A stretch of 64,000 nt of DNA from Myxococcota bacterium. Its GTDB lineage: Bacteria > Myxococcota_A > UBA796 > UBA9615 > JAKLKC01. Below the pieces are notes generated by a model. That model was not told where the DNA came from. It saw only the letters and a list, made by a program, of their open reading frames with translations, and searched no databases. Of the stretch, positions 15,901 to 26,045 are shown piece by piece (within the stretch, counting starts at the first letter, position 1; every line of letters starts with the position of its first letter). Position numbers and translations under genes: made by a program. The stretch lies in the NCBI GenBank assembly GCA_023150875.1, contig JAKLKC010000009.1, forward strand, positions 93,120 through 157,119. Reading direction: 5' to 3'.

Positions 15901-16401
15901 GTGGCCGAAGACAGGAACATCCTTAGGGAACACGTCTACGACGGCATCCAGGAGTACGACAACGGCCTGCCGCGGTGGTGGCTCGGGATCTTCTACGCCT
16001 CCATCGCCTTCTCGGTGGTCTTCACCCCGTGGATCACCTTCGGGGGCTGGAGCCAGGCCGGGCAGTACGAGGAGGAGGTCGCGGAGGCGGATGCGGCGTG
16101 GCCCGGCGGCGAGGGCGTGGCGTCGCCGGCGGCCGCCGGTCCGACCCCGGAGATGGCGGCGGCGGGGGGGGCGATCTACGCCACCCACTGCGCCTCCTGC
16201 CACGGCGCCCAGGCGGAGGGAGGGATCGGCCCCAACCTGAAGGACGCGGAGTGGATCCACGGCGGAGGCTTCGCCGAAATCCTCAAGACCGTCGTGGACG
16301 GGGTCCCGGAAAAGGGAATGCTGACCTGGGGACCGGTGCTGGGACCCGAGAAGTGCGCCCAGGTCGCCGCCTACGTCCACGGGCTGGGCGGCGGCACCTG
16401 A
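15901..16401 (+). CDS. ccoP: cbb3 oxidase subunit III, single-haem form
   Basis: This 166-residue protein has the CcoP N-terminal helix with the usual YDNGLPRWWLGIFY lead-in (about 20-35), a linker, and one C-terminal cytochrome c domain with CASCH (Cys97 to His101) and a later Met-containing segment. Standard CcoP is about 300 residues with two haems, so this form lacks one cytochrome domain. GTG 15901 is preferred because GGAG lies 7 bases upstream; GTG 15895, overlapping the ccoQ stop, is the alternative. Confidence 0.9.
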   Translation: MAEDRNILREHVYDGIQEYDNGLPRWWLGIFYASIAFSVVFTPWITFGGWSQAGQYEEEVAEADAAWPGGEGVASPAAAGPTPEMAAAGGAIYATHCASCHGAQAEGGIGPNLKDAEWIHGGGFAEILKTVVDGVPEKGMLTWGPVLGPEKCAQVAAYVHGLGGGT

Positions 16402-16421
16402 CCCGCGCGAGGAGGCTCGAC

Positions 16422-17801
16422 TTGGCTCTCGGCTCCCGCAGGGAGTGGATCTATCCCGCCGACGTGAAGGGCCGGTTCGTCCGGGCCCGGCGGGTCGTGG
16501 GGATCGTCCTCATCGCGTTCTTCGCGGGGATGCCCTGGGTCACCGTCGATGGGTCCCCGGCCGTCCTCCTGGACGTCGGGGGGCGCCGGGTGGTCCTGTT
16601 CGGCGCGGTGTTCACCCACCACGACACCTGGGCCCTCGCCCTGGTGTCCGTCGCCGCCGGCCTGGGCCTCTTCTTCTTCACCTCGGTCCTCGGCCGCGTG
16701 TGGTGTGGGTGGGCCTGCCCCCAGACCGTGTGGGTCGAGTGGCTGTTCCGCCCCATCGAGCGGTGGATCGAAGGGCCGGCCCACCGCCGGAGGAAGAGGG
16801 CCCAGGGGGCGAGGGGCTGGGACTTCTGGTGGCGGCGGCTGGTGAAGTGGGCCGCGTTCGCCGGGGTGACCGCCGCCACGACGTTCGTCTTCATGTCCTG
16901 GTTCGTGGGAGCCCGGGCCCTCGCCCGGGGTGACGTGGGGGGCGTCGAGATCGCCTTCGCCGCGCTGCTCTTCGCCTTCTTCTTCTTCAACGGCGCCTGG
17001 TTCCGCGAGCAGGCGTGCCACTACGTGTGCCCCTACGCCCGCTTCCAGGGGGTGCTGATGGACGACCACTCCCTGGTGGTGGCCTACGACGCCGCCCGGG
17101 GGGAGCCCCGCAGGAGGGGCAGGCACCGGGACGGCGGGGACTGCATCGACTGCACCCGGTGCGTGCAGGTCTGCCCGAGCGGGATCGACATCCGGGACGG
17201 CGATCAGCTCCAGTGCATCGCCTGCGCCGCCTGCGTCGACGCCTGCGACGACGTGATGGTGCGGATCGGCAAGCCCCGCGGGCTCGTCCGCTACACCGCC
17301 GACCGGGACCGGGGGCGGATCGCCTCGGGACCCCGCCGCTTCCTCCGGCCCCGGGCCGTCGCCTACCTCGGCCTGCTGGGGGTCCTCGCGGCGCTGCTGG
17401 GGGTGGGGCTGGCCGCCCGCGCCCCCTTCGCCGTCCACGTGACCCGCGCCCCGGGGGAGCGCATGTACAGCGCCCTCCCCGACGGCCGGGTCGCGAACCA
17501 CTTCAGCGTCCACGTCACCAACCGCTCCCATCGGGAGCACGCCTTCACCGTCCGGGCCGCCCCCGGCACCGAGGCGAAGGCCCCCGGGACCCCCTGGAGG
17601 GTGGACTGGGGCAGCGAGGTGCGGATGCCGGTCTTCGTCGTCGCCCCGCCCGCGGACTTCGTCGCCGGCCGCCTCGCCACCCGGATCGAGGTGGTCCGCG
17701 AGGACGGCGTGGCCGTCGGCGCCCCCGTCCACCTGCTGGGTCCCGAGGGCGGCGGCGGGCTGTCCGCCCTCGCGCCGCCCGAGGGAGGAGGTCCGCGATG
17801 A
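16422..17801 (+). CDS. ccoG: cbb3 oxidase assembly ferredoxin CcoG/FixG
   Basis: This 459-residue membrane polyferredoxin is thought to reduce copper for oxidase maturation. It shows several helices, the CGWACPQTVW motif, a second cysteine cluster ACHYVCPYARFQG, and two ferredoxin-type sites (CIDCTRCVQVCP and CIACAACVDAC). An Ig-like C-terminal domain (about 350-440) faces the periplasm. The start is TTG at 16422, set by an AGGAGG ribosome site six bases upstream (16410-16415) and by the conserved start of homology. It lies 20 bp after ccoP and overlaps the next gene by ATGA. Confidence 0.93.
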   Translation: MALGSRREWIYPADVKGRFVRARRVVGIVLIAFFAGMPWVTVDGSPAVLLDVGGRRVVLFGAVFTHHDTWALALVSVAAGLGLFFFTSVLGRVWCGWACPQTVWVEWLFRPIERWIEGPAHRRRKRAQGARGWDFWWRRLVKWAAFAGVTAATTFVFMSWFVGARALARGDVGGVEIAFAALLFAFFFFNGAWFREQACHYVCPYARFQGVLMDDHSLVVAYDAARGEPRRRGRHRDGGDCIDCTRCVQVCPSGIDIRDGDQLQCIACAACVDACDDVMVRIGKPRGLVRYTADRDRGRIASGPRRFLRPRAVAYLGLLGVLAALLGVGLAARAPFAVHVTRAPGERMYSALPDGRVANHFSVHVTNRSHREHAFTVRAAPGTEAKAPGTPWRVDWGSEVRMPVFVVAPPADFVAGRLATRIEVVREDGVAVGAPVHLLGPEGGGGLSALAPPEGGGPR

Positions 17802-18118
17802 GCCCCCGCGACACCGGCGCCGATCCCGCGGGGCGGGGCCCCCGGCTCCCCTTCAACCCCTGGCCCTTCGTGCCCCCGGGGATCCTGCTGGTGGTGCTGC
17901 TCGCCAACCTCGCCCTGATCCGCGCCGCGGCCCTGACCGGTGACGGCCTCGTGGGCGAGGAGTACGCGGATCCGGTCTCCGCCGCCACCGGGGGCGCGCC
18001 CGGGGCGGAGCCGGTGGGACCGTCCCGATCCGGGCCCCCCGCCGCCGGGGGCGAGGGGGACGGCGGCGCGGACGCGACCGGGGGCCCCGTCCCTCCGTCC
18101 CGTCCGGACCGCCCATGA
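17798..18118 (+). CDS. FixH-like protein, apparently shortened
   Basis: This 106-residue protein has one N-terminal membrane helix after NPWPFVPPG (about 22-45) followed by LVGEEYADP, which resembles the LV-DYY segment of FixH. The rest is a Gly/Ala/Pro-rich tail instead of the periplasmic Ig-like domain that FixH normally carries. It lies in the fixH position between ccoG and ccoI, overlapping both by 4 bp. FixH assists copper delivery and oxidase assembly; whether this form still works cannot be told. Confidence 0.6.
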   Translation: MSPRDTGADPAGRGPRLPFNPWPFVPPGILLVVLLANLALIRAAALTGDGLVGEEYADPVSAATGGAPGAEPVGPSRSGPPAAGGEGDGGADATGGPVPPSRPDRP

Positions 18119-20532
18119 GCCCCCCCTCCGGCGCCGTCCGGGCCGCCGCCTGCGACCACTGCGGCGAGCCGCTGCCCCCGGGCGCGCCCCCGGGGCCGGC
18201 GCCCCGCTTCTGCTGCCGCGGCTGTGCCGCCGTGTGGTCGGCCCTCCACGACGCGGGGCTCCAGGACTACTACCGCCTCAGGGAACGCCTGCCCCCGGGC
18301 CCGGTGGAGACGACCCGCGACGACGCCCTGGACGCCTTCGACGCTCCGGAGATCTCCCGGCGCTCCTGCCGCCTCGAGGACGCTCCGGGCGGCCCCCGCC
18401 TGGTGGCCACCTTCGCCGTCTCGGGGATGCACTGCGCCTCGTGCGGGTGGGTGATCGAGGAGGTCCTGCGGGGCGAGGCGGGGGTCGTGGAGGCCCGGGC
18501 GTCCCTGGCCGAGGAGCGGGTCCGGGTGGAGCTGGACCCTGCCCTGGCGGACGCCCCCCCTCTGGCCCGCCTGGCCCGGGCCCTCTCCCGGATCGGCTAC
18601 GGCGCCCGCCCGGTGCGGGAGGGGGAGCCCGCCGCGGGCGAGGACGGCCGCGAGGGGAGGCGCGAGCTGCTCCGCCTGGGCGTCGCCGCCGGCGGCGCCA
18701 TGAACCTGATGCTGGCGGCGATCTCCCTGTACGCCGGGGACCACACCGGCATGGAGGCCGGGCACCGGGAGCTGTTCCGGTGGACCTCCTTGGGGATCGC
18801 CACCCCGGTGGTCTTCTACTCCGCCGGGCCCATCCTCGCCCGGGCCGCCGGGGCGGTGCGCCGGGGCATGGTCCACGTGGACGTGCCCCTCGCCCTCGCC
18901 ATCGGCGCGATGTACGGCTCCAGCGCCGCCGCCACCCTCACCGGCCGGGGGGAGATCTGGTTCGACAGCCTGGGGATGCTGGTGGCGCTGCTCCTGGGGG
19001 GACGGGCGGTGGAGTCGGCGGTGCGCCGCCGGGCCGGGCGCCGCCTCGCCTCCCTGCTCCACCGCGAGGCGGCCCCGGCGTGGCGGGTGACGGACTCGGG
19101 GACGGTGCCGGTGCCCGCCGACCTGCTGGTCCCCGGAGACCGGATCGCCCTCTCCCCGGGGGACGTCGTCCCGGTGGACGCGGTGGTGGAGTCCGGGACC
19201 AGCGAGGTCGACTTCTCGGTCGTCGACGGGGAGTCCCGGCCCATCCCCTGCGCCGCGGGCGCCGCCCTGCCCGCCGGGGCCCGGATCCTCACCGGCGGCC
19301 TGCGGGCCCGGGTGGAGCGGGCCGCCGCCGACTCCACCCTCGCCGCGATCCGCTCCCGGGTGGCCGCGATCCTGTCCCGCCGCACCCCGGTCGAGCGGGC
19401 CGCGGACCGGATCGCGCGGACCTTCGTGGTCGCCATGGTGGGCGTCGCCGCCCTGACCGCCCTGGCCTGGTGGTGGGTGGACCCCTCCCGGGCGCTGCCG
19501 GTGACGGCGGCGGTGCTGGTGGTCGCGTGCCCCTGCGCCCTGGCCCTGGCGACCCCCCTGTCCTTCGCCGCCGCGGTGCACGGTGCCGCCGCCGCCGGCC
19601 TGCTGGTCCGGGACGGCGGGCGCCTGCTGGACCTCGGGCGGATCTCGGCGGTCGCCTTCGACAAGACCGGCACCCTCACCGACGGGGTGCTGCGCCCCCT
19701 TTCCCTGGACCTGACCGACGCCGGGCGCGACCTGGGGGAGGCCCGGCTCCTGGCCCTGGCCGCCGCCGCCTGCGGTCCCTCCCGCCACCCCGTCTCCCGG
19801 GCGGTGGTGCGGGCCGCCGCCGCCCGGGGCGCGGGGCGTCCCCCCCTGGCGGTGGACTTCCGCGAGGTGCCGGGGGAGGGGGTGCGGGCCCGGGTGGAGG
19901 GGCACGAGGTCCGGGTCCACCGCCCCGGCGCCAGCGTCTCCGTCGACGGGATCCTCGCCGGCCGCCTGGACCTGCGGGACCAGCCCCGGACGGGCGCCGC
20001 CGCCGCCGTCGCCGCCCTCGGCTCCCTCGGGATCCGCACCGTCCTGCTCTCCGGGGACGGGGAGGCGCGAGCGCTGGACCTGGGCCGGGCCCTGGGGATG
20101 GACGAGGTCCGGGGGGGGATGAGCAAGGAGGACAAGGCCCTGTGGATCGCCCGGGCCCGGGCGGGGGGGGCGCGGATCGCCTTCGTCGGCGACGGCCTCA
20201 ACGACGCCGAGGCCCTGGCGGGCGCCGACGTCGGCCTGGCGGTGGACGAGGGGGTGGGACTCGCCGTGGAGGCGGCGGCGGGCACGGTGCGGGCCACCCG
20301 CCCCGAGGCGGTGGGCGAGGGCGTGGTCCTGGGCCGGGCGCTGGCGCGGGTGCTGCGGCAGAACTTCGCCCTCTCGGCGGCCTACAACGCCCTGGCGGTG
20401 GCCGCCGCCGCCGCGGGCCTCGTCTCGCCCCTCCTCGCCGCGGTGCTCATGCCGGGCTCCTCCCTCGCGGTGGTCCTCAACTCCGCCCGCCTCGCCCGGG
20501 GGCGCTCCCGCCGGCCCCGGGGAGGGCGCTGA
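18115..20532 (+). CDS. ccoI: Copper-exporting P-type ATPase for oxidase assembly
   Basis: This 805-residue P1B ATPase sends copper across the membrane for the cbb3 CuB site. In order it shows an N-terminal cysteine cluster (CDHCGEPLPPG then FCCRGC), a heavy-metal-associated domain with MHCASCGW (Cys107, Cys110), eight membrane helices with the copper site ACPCALALATP (Cys472, Cys474), the phosphorylation motif DKTGTLTDG (Asp516) and GDGLNDAEAL in the hinge. The N-terminal CxxC-FCC region is characteristic of CcoI/FixI rather than CopA. ATG 18115 overlaps the fixH-like stop. Confidence 0.94.
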   Translation: MSPPSGAVRAAACDHCGEPLPPGAPPGPAPRFCCRGCAAVWSALHDAGLQDYYRLRERLPPGPVETTRDDALDAFDAPEISRRSCRLEDAPGGPRLVATFAVSGMHCASCGWVIEEVLRGEAGVVEARASLAEERVRVELDPALADAPPLARLARALSRIGYGARPVREGEPAAGEDGREGRRELLRLGVAAGGAMNLMLAAISLYAGDHTGMEAGHRELFRWTSLGIATPVVFYSAGPILARAAGAVRRGMVHVDVPLALAIGAMYGSSAAATLTGRGEIWFDSLGMLVALLLGGRAVESAVRRRAGRRLASLLHREAAPAWRVTDSGTVPVPADLLVPGDRIALSPGDVVPVDAVVESGTSEVDFSVVDGESRPIPCAAGAALPAGARILTGGLRARVERAAADSTLAAIRSRVAAILSRRTPVERAADRIARTFVVAMVGVAALTALAWWWVDPSRALPVTAAVLVVACPCALALATPLSFAAAVHGAAAAGLLVRDGGRLLDLGRISAVAFDKTGTLTDGVLRPLSLDLTDAGRDLGEARLLALAAAACGPSRHPVSRAVVRAAAARGAGRPPLAVDFREVPGEGVRARVEGHEVRVHRPGASVSVDGILAGRLDLRDQPRTGAAAAVAALGSLGIRTVLLSGDGEARALDLGRALGMDEVRGGMSKEDKALWIARARAGGARIAFVGDGLNDAEALAGADVGLAVDEGVGLAVEAAAGTVRATRPEAVGEGVVLGRALARVLRQNFALSAAYNALAVAAAAAGLVSPLLAAVLMPGSSLAVVLNSARLARGRSRRPRGGR

Positions 20533-20533
20533 C

Positions 20534-20722
20534 GTGGGGATCCTCCCCTTGCTCCTGTTTGCCGCCCTGGCCCTGTCGGGGACCGGCGTCGCCCTCTTCT
20601 TCTGGGCGGTGCGGAGCGGTCAGCTCGACGACCTGGAGGGCGCCGCCTCCCTCGCCCTGCGGGACCGGCCGCCCCGGCCCGGTCCCGGCGAGGTCCGCCC
20701 GCCCGAGGGGGGGGACCCTTGA
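20534..20722 (+). CDS. ccoS: cbb3 oxidase maturation protein CcoS
   Basis: This 62-residue protein with one N-terminal helix ends the helix in ALFFWAVRSGQLDDLEG, the CcoS signature. CcoS is needed to insert cofactors into cbb3 oxidase. The GTG start lies directly after the ccoI stop and the stop overlaps the next gene as TTGA. Confidence 0.9.
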   Translation: MGILPLLLFAALALSGTGVALFFWAVRSGQLDDLEGAASLALRDRPPRPGPGEVRPPEGGDP

Positions 20723-21465
20723 GCGCCGCCGCCCTCGCCGCCCTCTTCGTGTCCGGCTTGGGCCTCAGCGCCGCCGGATCCCTCCACTGCGCCGGCATGT
20801 GCGGCGCGTTCGCCCTGGTGGCCCGGGGCCGCCCGTCCTGGCACCTCGGCCGGGCGGCGACCTACGTCACCCTCGGCGCCGCCGCCGGAGCCGTCGCCAG
20901 CGCGGCCCGGCCCCTGGCGGGGAGCGGGCTCCCCTACGCGGCCGCCGCCGCCTGCACCGTCCTCGTCGTCGCCCACGGGCTGGGGATCGCCGGCGTGCGG
21001 ATCCCCCTCCCCTTCGCCGCCGCGGGGATCGGTGCCCCGGGGTGGGGACCGGCGCGCCCCCTGCTCTCGCCCCTGCTCCGCCGCCTCGCCCGGGGCGAGG
21101 GGGGCGCTCCCTTGGCGAGGCCGGCGGCGCGGTTCGCCCTCGGCGCGGCCAACGCCCTGCTCCCCTGCGGGCTCGTCTACGCGGGCCTCGCCCTGGCCGC
21201 CGCCTCCGGGGACGCCCCGGGGGGCGCGGCGGCGATGTCGGGCTTCGCCCTCGGCACCGTGCCGGCCCTGGTCCTGACCTCCGCCGGCTCCTCCCTGCTG
21301 GCCCGCTGGGGCCGGGACGTCCGCGTCCGCCGCGCCGCCGCCGCCGCCGTCGTCGCCTTCGGCCTCGCCACCGTGTGGACCCGCGTCCCCACCCTCGCCG
21401 CCGCGCCGCCCCCGGGGAGCGCCTCCGGCACCTCGGCGCCCCACTGCCCCGCGCACCCCCCCTGA
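20719..21465 (+). CDS. SafE/TauE-like membrane protein of the cbb3 operon
   Basis: This 248-residue protein has about six membrane helices and the signature SLHCAGMCG near residues 21-29, typical of the sulfite exporter TauE/SafE-like (UreH/DsbD-related) proteins found at the end of many cco operons. It probably handles copper or thiol-redox chemistry during oxidase assembly. A second helix pair includes the NALLPCGLVY motif. The start is TTG 20719, overlapping the ccoS stop (TTGA). The C-terminal tail is Pro/Ala-rich with CPAHPP at the end. Confidence 0.8.
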   Translation: MSAAALAALFVSGLGLSAAGSLHCAGMCGAFALVARGRPSWHLGRAATYVTLGAAAGAVASAARPLAGSGLPYAAAAACTVLVVAHGLGIAGVRIPLPFAAAGIGAPGWGPARPLLSPLLRRLARGEGGAPLARPAARFALGAANALLPCGLVYAGLALAAASGDAPGGAAAMSGFALGTVPALVLTSAGSSLLARWGRDVRVRRAAAAAVVAFGLATVWTRVPTLAAAPPPGSASGTSAPHCPAHPP

Positions 21466-21591
21466 CAGGGTGTGTCTTTTCGCACTGCCCCCGGCCGGAC
21501 GCGGTGCCCGTTGCCAACATGAGCCGCCTCCCGCCCCGGACGTGGCCCGCCGGGGCGGGCAGGGTCGCCACGGCGGCGGGCCCCTGGGGGG

Positions 21592-21607
21592 TGGCACGCC
21601 CCTTGCC
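21592..21607 (+). promoter_or_regulatory. Sigma-54 -24/-12 promoter of the two-component operon
   Basis: TGGCACGCCCCTTGCC matches the -24 element TGGCACG perfectly, has the 10-base GG/GC spacing (21593-21594 and 21605-21606) and a TTGC -12 element. The start of transcription would be near 21618, 28 bases before the GTG of the globin-coupled kinase. The operon also encodes an NtrC-type activator, so autoregulation is likely. Confidence 0.8.
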
Positions 21608-21645
21608 TCGCGTACTCGATCGATCCGGAGATCCCGGGGGTTCCC

Positions 21646-22839
21646 GTGCGCAGCCCCTTCGTGCCCGGCGCTCCGGACCAGGACCCGATGCCCGACACCG
21701 TGTTCGAGTTCGCCGAGCTCAAGGCGTATGTGGGCTTCGGTCCCGACGACGAGGGGGAGCTCGCCGCCCTCCAGGGGATCGCCGAGCAACGGCTCCCCGA
21801 GTTGCTGGACGAGTTCCACGAGACCATCCGCAGGCACCCCGACGCCCGCGCCGCCATCCTCGACCCCGACTCCGAGGCCCACCCCCACCGGGGCGGGCTG
21901 GCCGAGTGGGTGGGCTCGCTCCTGAGCGGACCCTACGACGACACCTACGCCCGGAGGCACCGCGGGATCGAAAAGGCCCACGCCCACCACCGCCTGCCCC
22001 AGCGGTACATGCTCACCGCGATGAACGTGGTCCGGAGGTGGTTCCACGACCTCTGCTGCGAGCTCCACCACGGGGACGTCCCCCGGATCCGCGCCTGCAC
22101 CCGGGCCATCGACCGGGTCCTCGACATCGAGCTGGCGCTGATGCTGGGCATCTACCGGGACGAGATGCTGGCGTCGATGCGCCGCCAGGAGAGGCTCGCC
22201 ACCATCGGGGAGCTCGCCGCGGGGATCCAGCACGAGCTCAAGAACCCCCTGGCGGCGGTGGGGGCGGCGGCGTTCGCCCTGCGGGAGAGGCGGGCGGTCC
22301 AGGCGGATCCCCGCAGCCGCGCCCTGCTGGACCACCTGGTGGAGAACGTGGAGCGGGCCTCGGAGCTGGTCACCGACCTCCTCTCCTTCGCCCGACTCAA
22401 GGAGCCCCTGCGCGCGCCCGTGACGGTGGACGAGCTCGTCGAGAGCGCCGCCGCCCGGATCGCCCTCCCCCCCCGCTGCCGCCTCACCCTGGACCTGGAC
22501 CCGGCCCTCCCCGCGGTGATGGCGGACAAGGCCCAGGTCCGCCAGATCCTGATCAACCTGCTCCAGAACGCCGTCGAGGCCTCCACGGAGGGAGGCGACG
22601 TCCGGGTGACGTCCCGCCTGGTCGACGGCGTCCTGCACGTGGTGGTCTCGGACGACGGCGAGGGGATCTCCCCCCAGGACGTGGAGCGCGCCTTCGAGCC
22701 CCTGTGGTCCACCAAGCCCTCGGGCGTCGGCCTGGGCCTGTCCCTGAGCCGGCACCTGGCCCAGGCCAACGGCGCGACGATCTCCCTCTCTCCGCGCCCC
22801 TCGGGCGGGACCGACGCCACCCTGGTCCTCAAGCCCTGA
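21646..22839 (+). CDS. Globin-coupled sensor histidine kinase
   Basis: This 397-residue cytoplasmic kinase has an N-terminal protoglobin-type domain (about 18-165). In GIEKAHAHHRLPQRYML, His112 aligns with the usual proximal haem ligand. A dimerisation/phosphoacceptor helix follows (AGIQHELKNPLAAVG), then a HATPase domain with NLLQNAVEAS, DDGEGISP and GVGLGLSLSR. Globin-coupled sensors bind O2, NO or CO through haem, which fits a neighbour operon for a high-affinity oxidase. The start is GTG 21646 with a GGGGG stretch upstream; ATG 21688 is possible and would still include the globin domain. It lies directly behind a sigma-54 promoter. Confidence 0.85.
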   Translation: MRSPFVPGAPDQDPMPDTVFEFAELKAYVGFGPDDEGELAALQGIAEQRLPELLDEFHETIRRHPDARAAILDPDSEAHPHRGGLAEWVGSLLSGPYDDTYARRHRGIEKAHAHHRLPQRYMLTAMNVVRRWFHDLCCELHHGDVPRIRACTRAIDRVLDIELALMLGIYRDEMLASMRRQERLATIGELAAGIQHELKNPLAAVGAAAFALRERRAVQADPRSRALLDHLVENVERASELVTDLLSFARLKEPLRAPVTVDELVESAAARIALPPRCRLTLDLDPALPAVMADKAQVRQILINLLQNAVEASTEGGDVRVTSRLVDGVLHVVVSDDGEGISPQDVERAFEPLWSTKPSGVGLGLSLSRHLAQANGATISLSPRPSGGTDATLVLKP

Positions 22840-22859
22840 GAAGGCCCGTCCCCCCACCG

Positions 22860-24533
22860 ATGCGCATCCTCATCGCCGATGACAACGTCGCCCTCGCCGA
22901 GAGCATCGCGTCGGTCTTGAGGGCCCGGGGGGCCCAGCCGGTGGTGGTGGGAGACGGCGCCTCGGCGCTGGCGGTGGCGCGCCAGCAGGCGATGGACGCC
23001 GCCCTGGTGGACCTGAAGCTCCCCCAGCTCTCGGGCCTGGAGGTCCTGACCGCGCTGGGGAAGGACGGGCCTCCGCCCCGCCTCCTGGCGATGACCGGCT
23101 ACGACAGCCCCGAGCGCATCGCCGCCGTGGAGGCCCTCGGGGTGGCGAGGGTCTTCCGCAAGCCCTTCGACCTCGGGGACCTGCTGGAGACCCTGGGCCT
23201 CGCGGGAGCCGAGTTGCGGCCCCACGCCGGGCTTGCGGGGGCCCGCCTGGCGGTCCTGGCCGAGCCGGGCCGCGCCATCGACCTGGACGGCGAGGGGTGC
23301 GAGATCGACCGCTTCACGGACCCCGAGAAGCTCCGGGAGGCGGTCTCGGACCTCCAGTACGACGCGGTGCTGGTCCTGGGCGGCGGCGAGGGCGAGCCCG
23401 AGCTGATCGAGGACCTGAAGCTCCTGGACCCCGACGTGGCGGTGCTCTCCCACGACCGCGCCGGCCCGCTGGCGGAGGCGGTGGAGCGCACCGCGACCCG
23501 GCGCCAGATCTCCCTGCGCCTCCACACCGTCGAGAAGATGCTCCGCTCCCTGCCGGCGGCCGCCCTCCTGGTGGACGGCAAGCCCCCCGGCGCCGTCCTC
23601 TGGAACCCCGCCCTGGAGAGCGTCCTGGGCTGGCGGCCGGGGGAGCTGCGGGAGGTGCGCCTGGAGCAGCTCGACCCCTCGGGTCGGGACGGGTCCCTGG
23701 CGGGGCTCGTCGCCGAGGTCCGCCGGGTCCGCGGGCCGGTCAGCCAGCGGATGCTGCTCCGTGTGCGGGGGGGGACCGCGCGCCTCTTCAAGGTGGAAGG
23801 AGCGCCCCTCATGGCCTACGAGTCCGCCGTCGTCATGGCCATCACCCAGGACGGCGGCCACACCTCCCAGGCCCTCGCCCTCCAGGGGATCGGGTCCATG
23901 GCCACGGGCGTCGCCCACGAGATGCGCAACGCCCTCGCCGGGATCGGGAACTCCCTGGCGGTGATGAGGTCCCGCGTCGACCCCGGCTCCCCCGGCGCCG
24001 ACCTGCTGGCCCGCGTCCTGGAGCGGGTCGCCCGGGCCCGGGAGGTCATGGAGGACCTGCTGGCCTTCGCCCGTCCCCTGGAGCTCCGCCTCAAGGCGGT
24101 CCCGGCGATCCTGGTGCTGCGGGCGGCGGCGGACCAGGTGCGGGAGGGGGCCCCCGAGGGGTTCCGGGTGGAGGTGGACGTGCCCGATCCGTCCCTGCGG
24201 ATCCTCGTGGACCCTGATCGGCTGCACCAGGCGCTGATCAACCTCGGCAACAACGCCGTCCAGGCCATCGCCGGGCCGGGCCGCCTGCGGATGTCCTGCG
24301 TGCGCGAGCCCGATCACGTGGCCATCCTGGTGGAGGACGACGGGCCGGGGGTGCCCCCGGGGCTCCGGGACCGCCTCTTCCAGCCCTTCTTCACCACCCG
24401 CCCCCTGGGCTCCGGCCTCGGGCTCGCCAACGTCCGCAAGGTCGTGGAGGCCCACGGGGGCGACGTCGAGCCGCTCCCGGGAGGGCCGGGCGCGCGCTTC
24501 CTCATCCGCATCCCGCCCCGGCCAGCCGCCTGA
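22860..24533 (+). CDS. Hybrid sensor kinase: receiver - degenerate receiver - PAS - histidine kinase
   Basis: This 557-residue protein has an N-terminal receiver (Asp7, Asp8, phospho-site Asp51, Lys101), a second receiver-like stretch without a clear phospho-Asp (about 122-225), a PAS-like domain (about 230-340), a phosphoacceptor helix GVAHEMRNALAGI and a HATPase domain (NLGNNAVQAI, DDGPGVPP, GSGLGLANVRK). There is no membrane helix, so it is cytoplasmic. It may receive phosphate from the globin kinase upstream and pass it to the NtrC-type regulator downstream, 11 bp away. The ATG at 22860 is 20 bp after the upstream stop. Confidence 0.85.
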   Translation: MRILIADDNVALAESIASVLRARGAQPVVVGDGASALAVARQQAMDAALVDLKLPQLSGLEVLTALGKDGPPPRLLAMTGYDSPERIAAVEALGVARVFRKPFDLGDLLETLGLAGAELRPHAGLAGARLAVLAEPGRAIDLDGEGCEIDRFTDPEKLREAVSDLQYDAVLVLGGGEGEPELIEDLKLLDPDVAVLSHDRAGPLAEAVERTATRRQISLRLHTVEKMLRSLPAAALLVDGKPPGAVLWNPALESVLGWRPGELREVRLEQLDPSGRDGSLAGLVAEVRRVRGPVSQRMLLRVRGGTARLFKVEGAPLMAYESAVVMAITQDGGHTSQALALQGIGSMATGVAHEMRNALAGIGNSLAVMRSRVDPGSPGADLLARVLERVARAREVMEDLLAFARPLELRLKAVPAILVLRAAADQVREGAPEGFRVEVDVPDPSLRILVDPDRLHQALINLGNNAVQAIAGPGRLRMSCVREPDHVAILVEDDGPGVPPGLRDRLFQPFFTTRPLGSGLGLANVRKVVEAHGGDVEPLPGGPGARFLIRIPPRPAA

Positions 24534-24544
24534 CGGGAGGAACC

Positions 24545-26026
<1,482 letters not shown>

Positions 26027-26045
26027 CGGCGGCCCGGGCCGGCGA

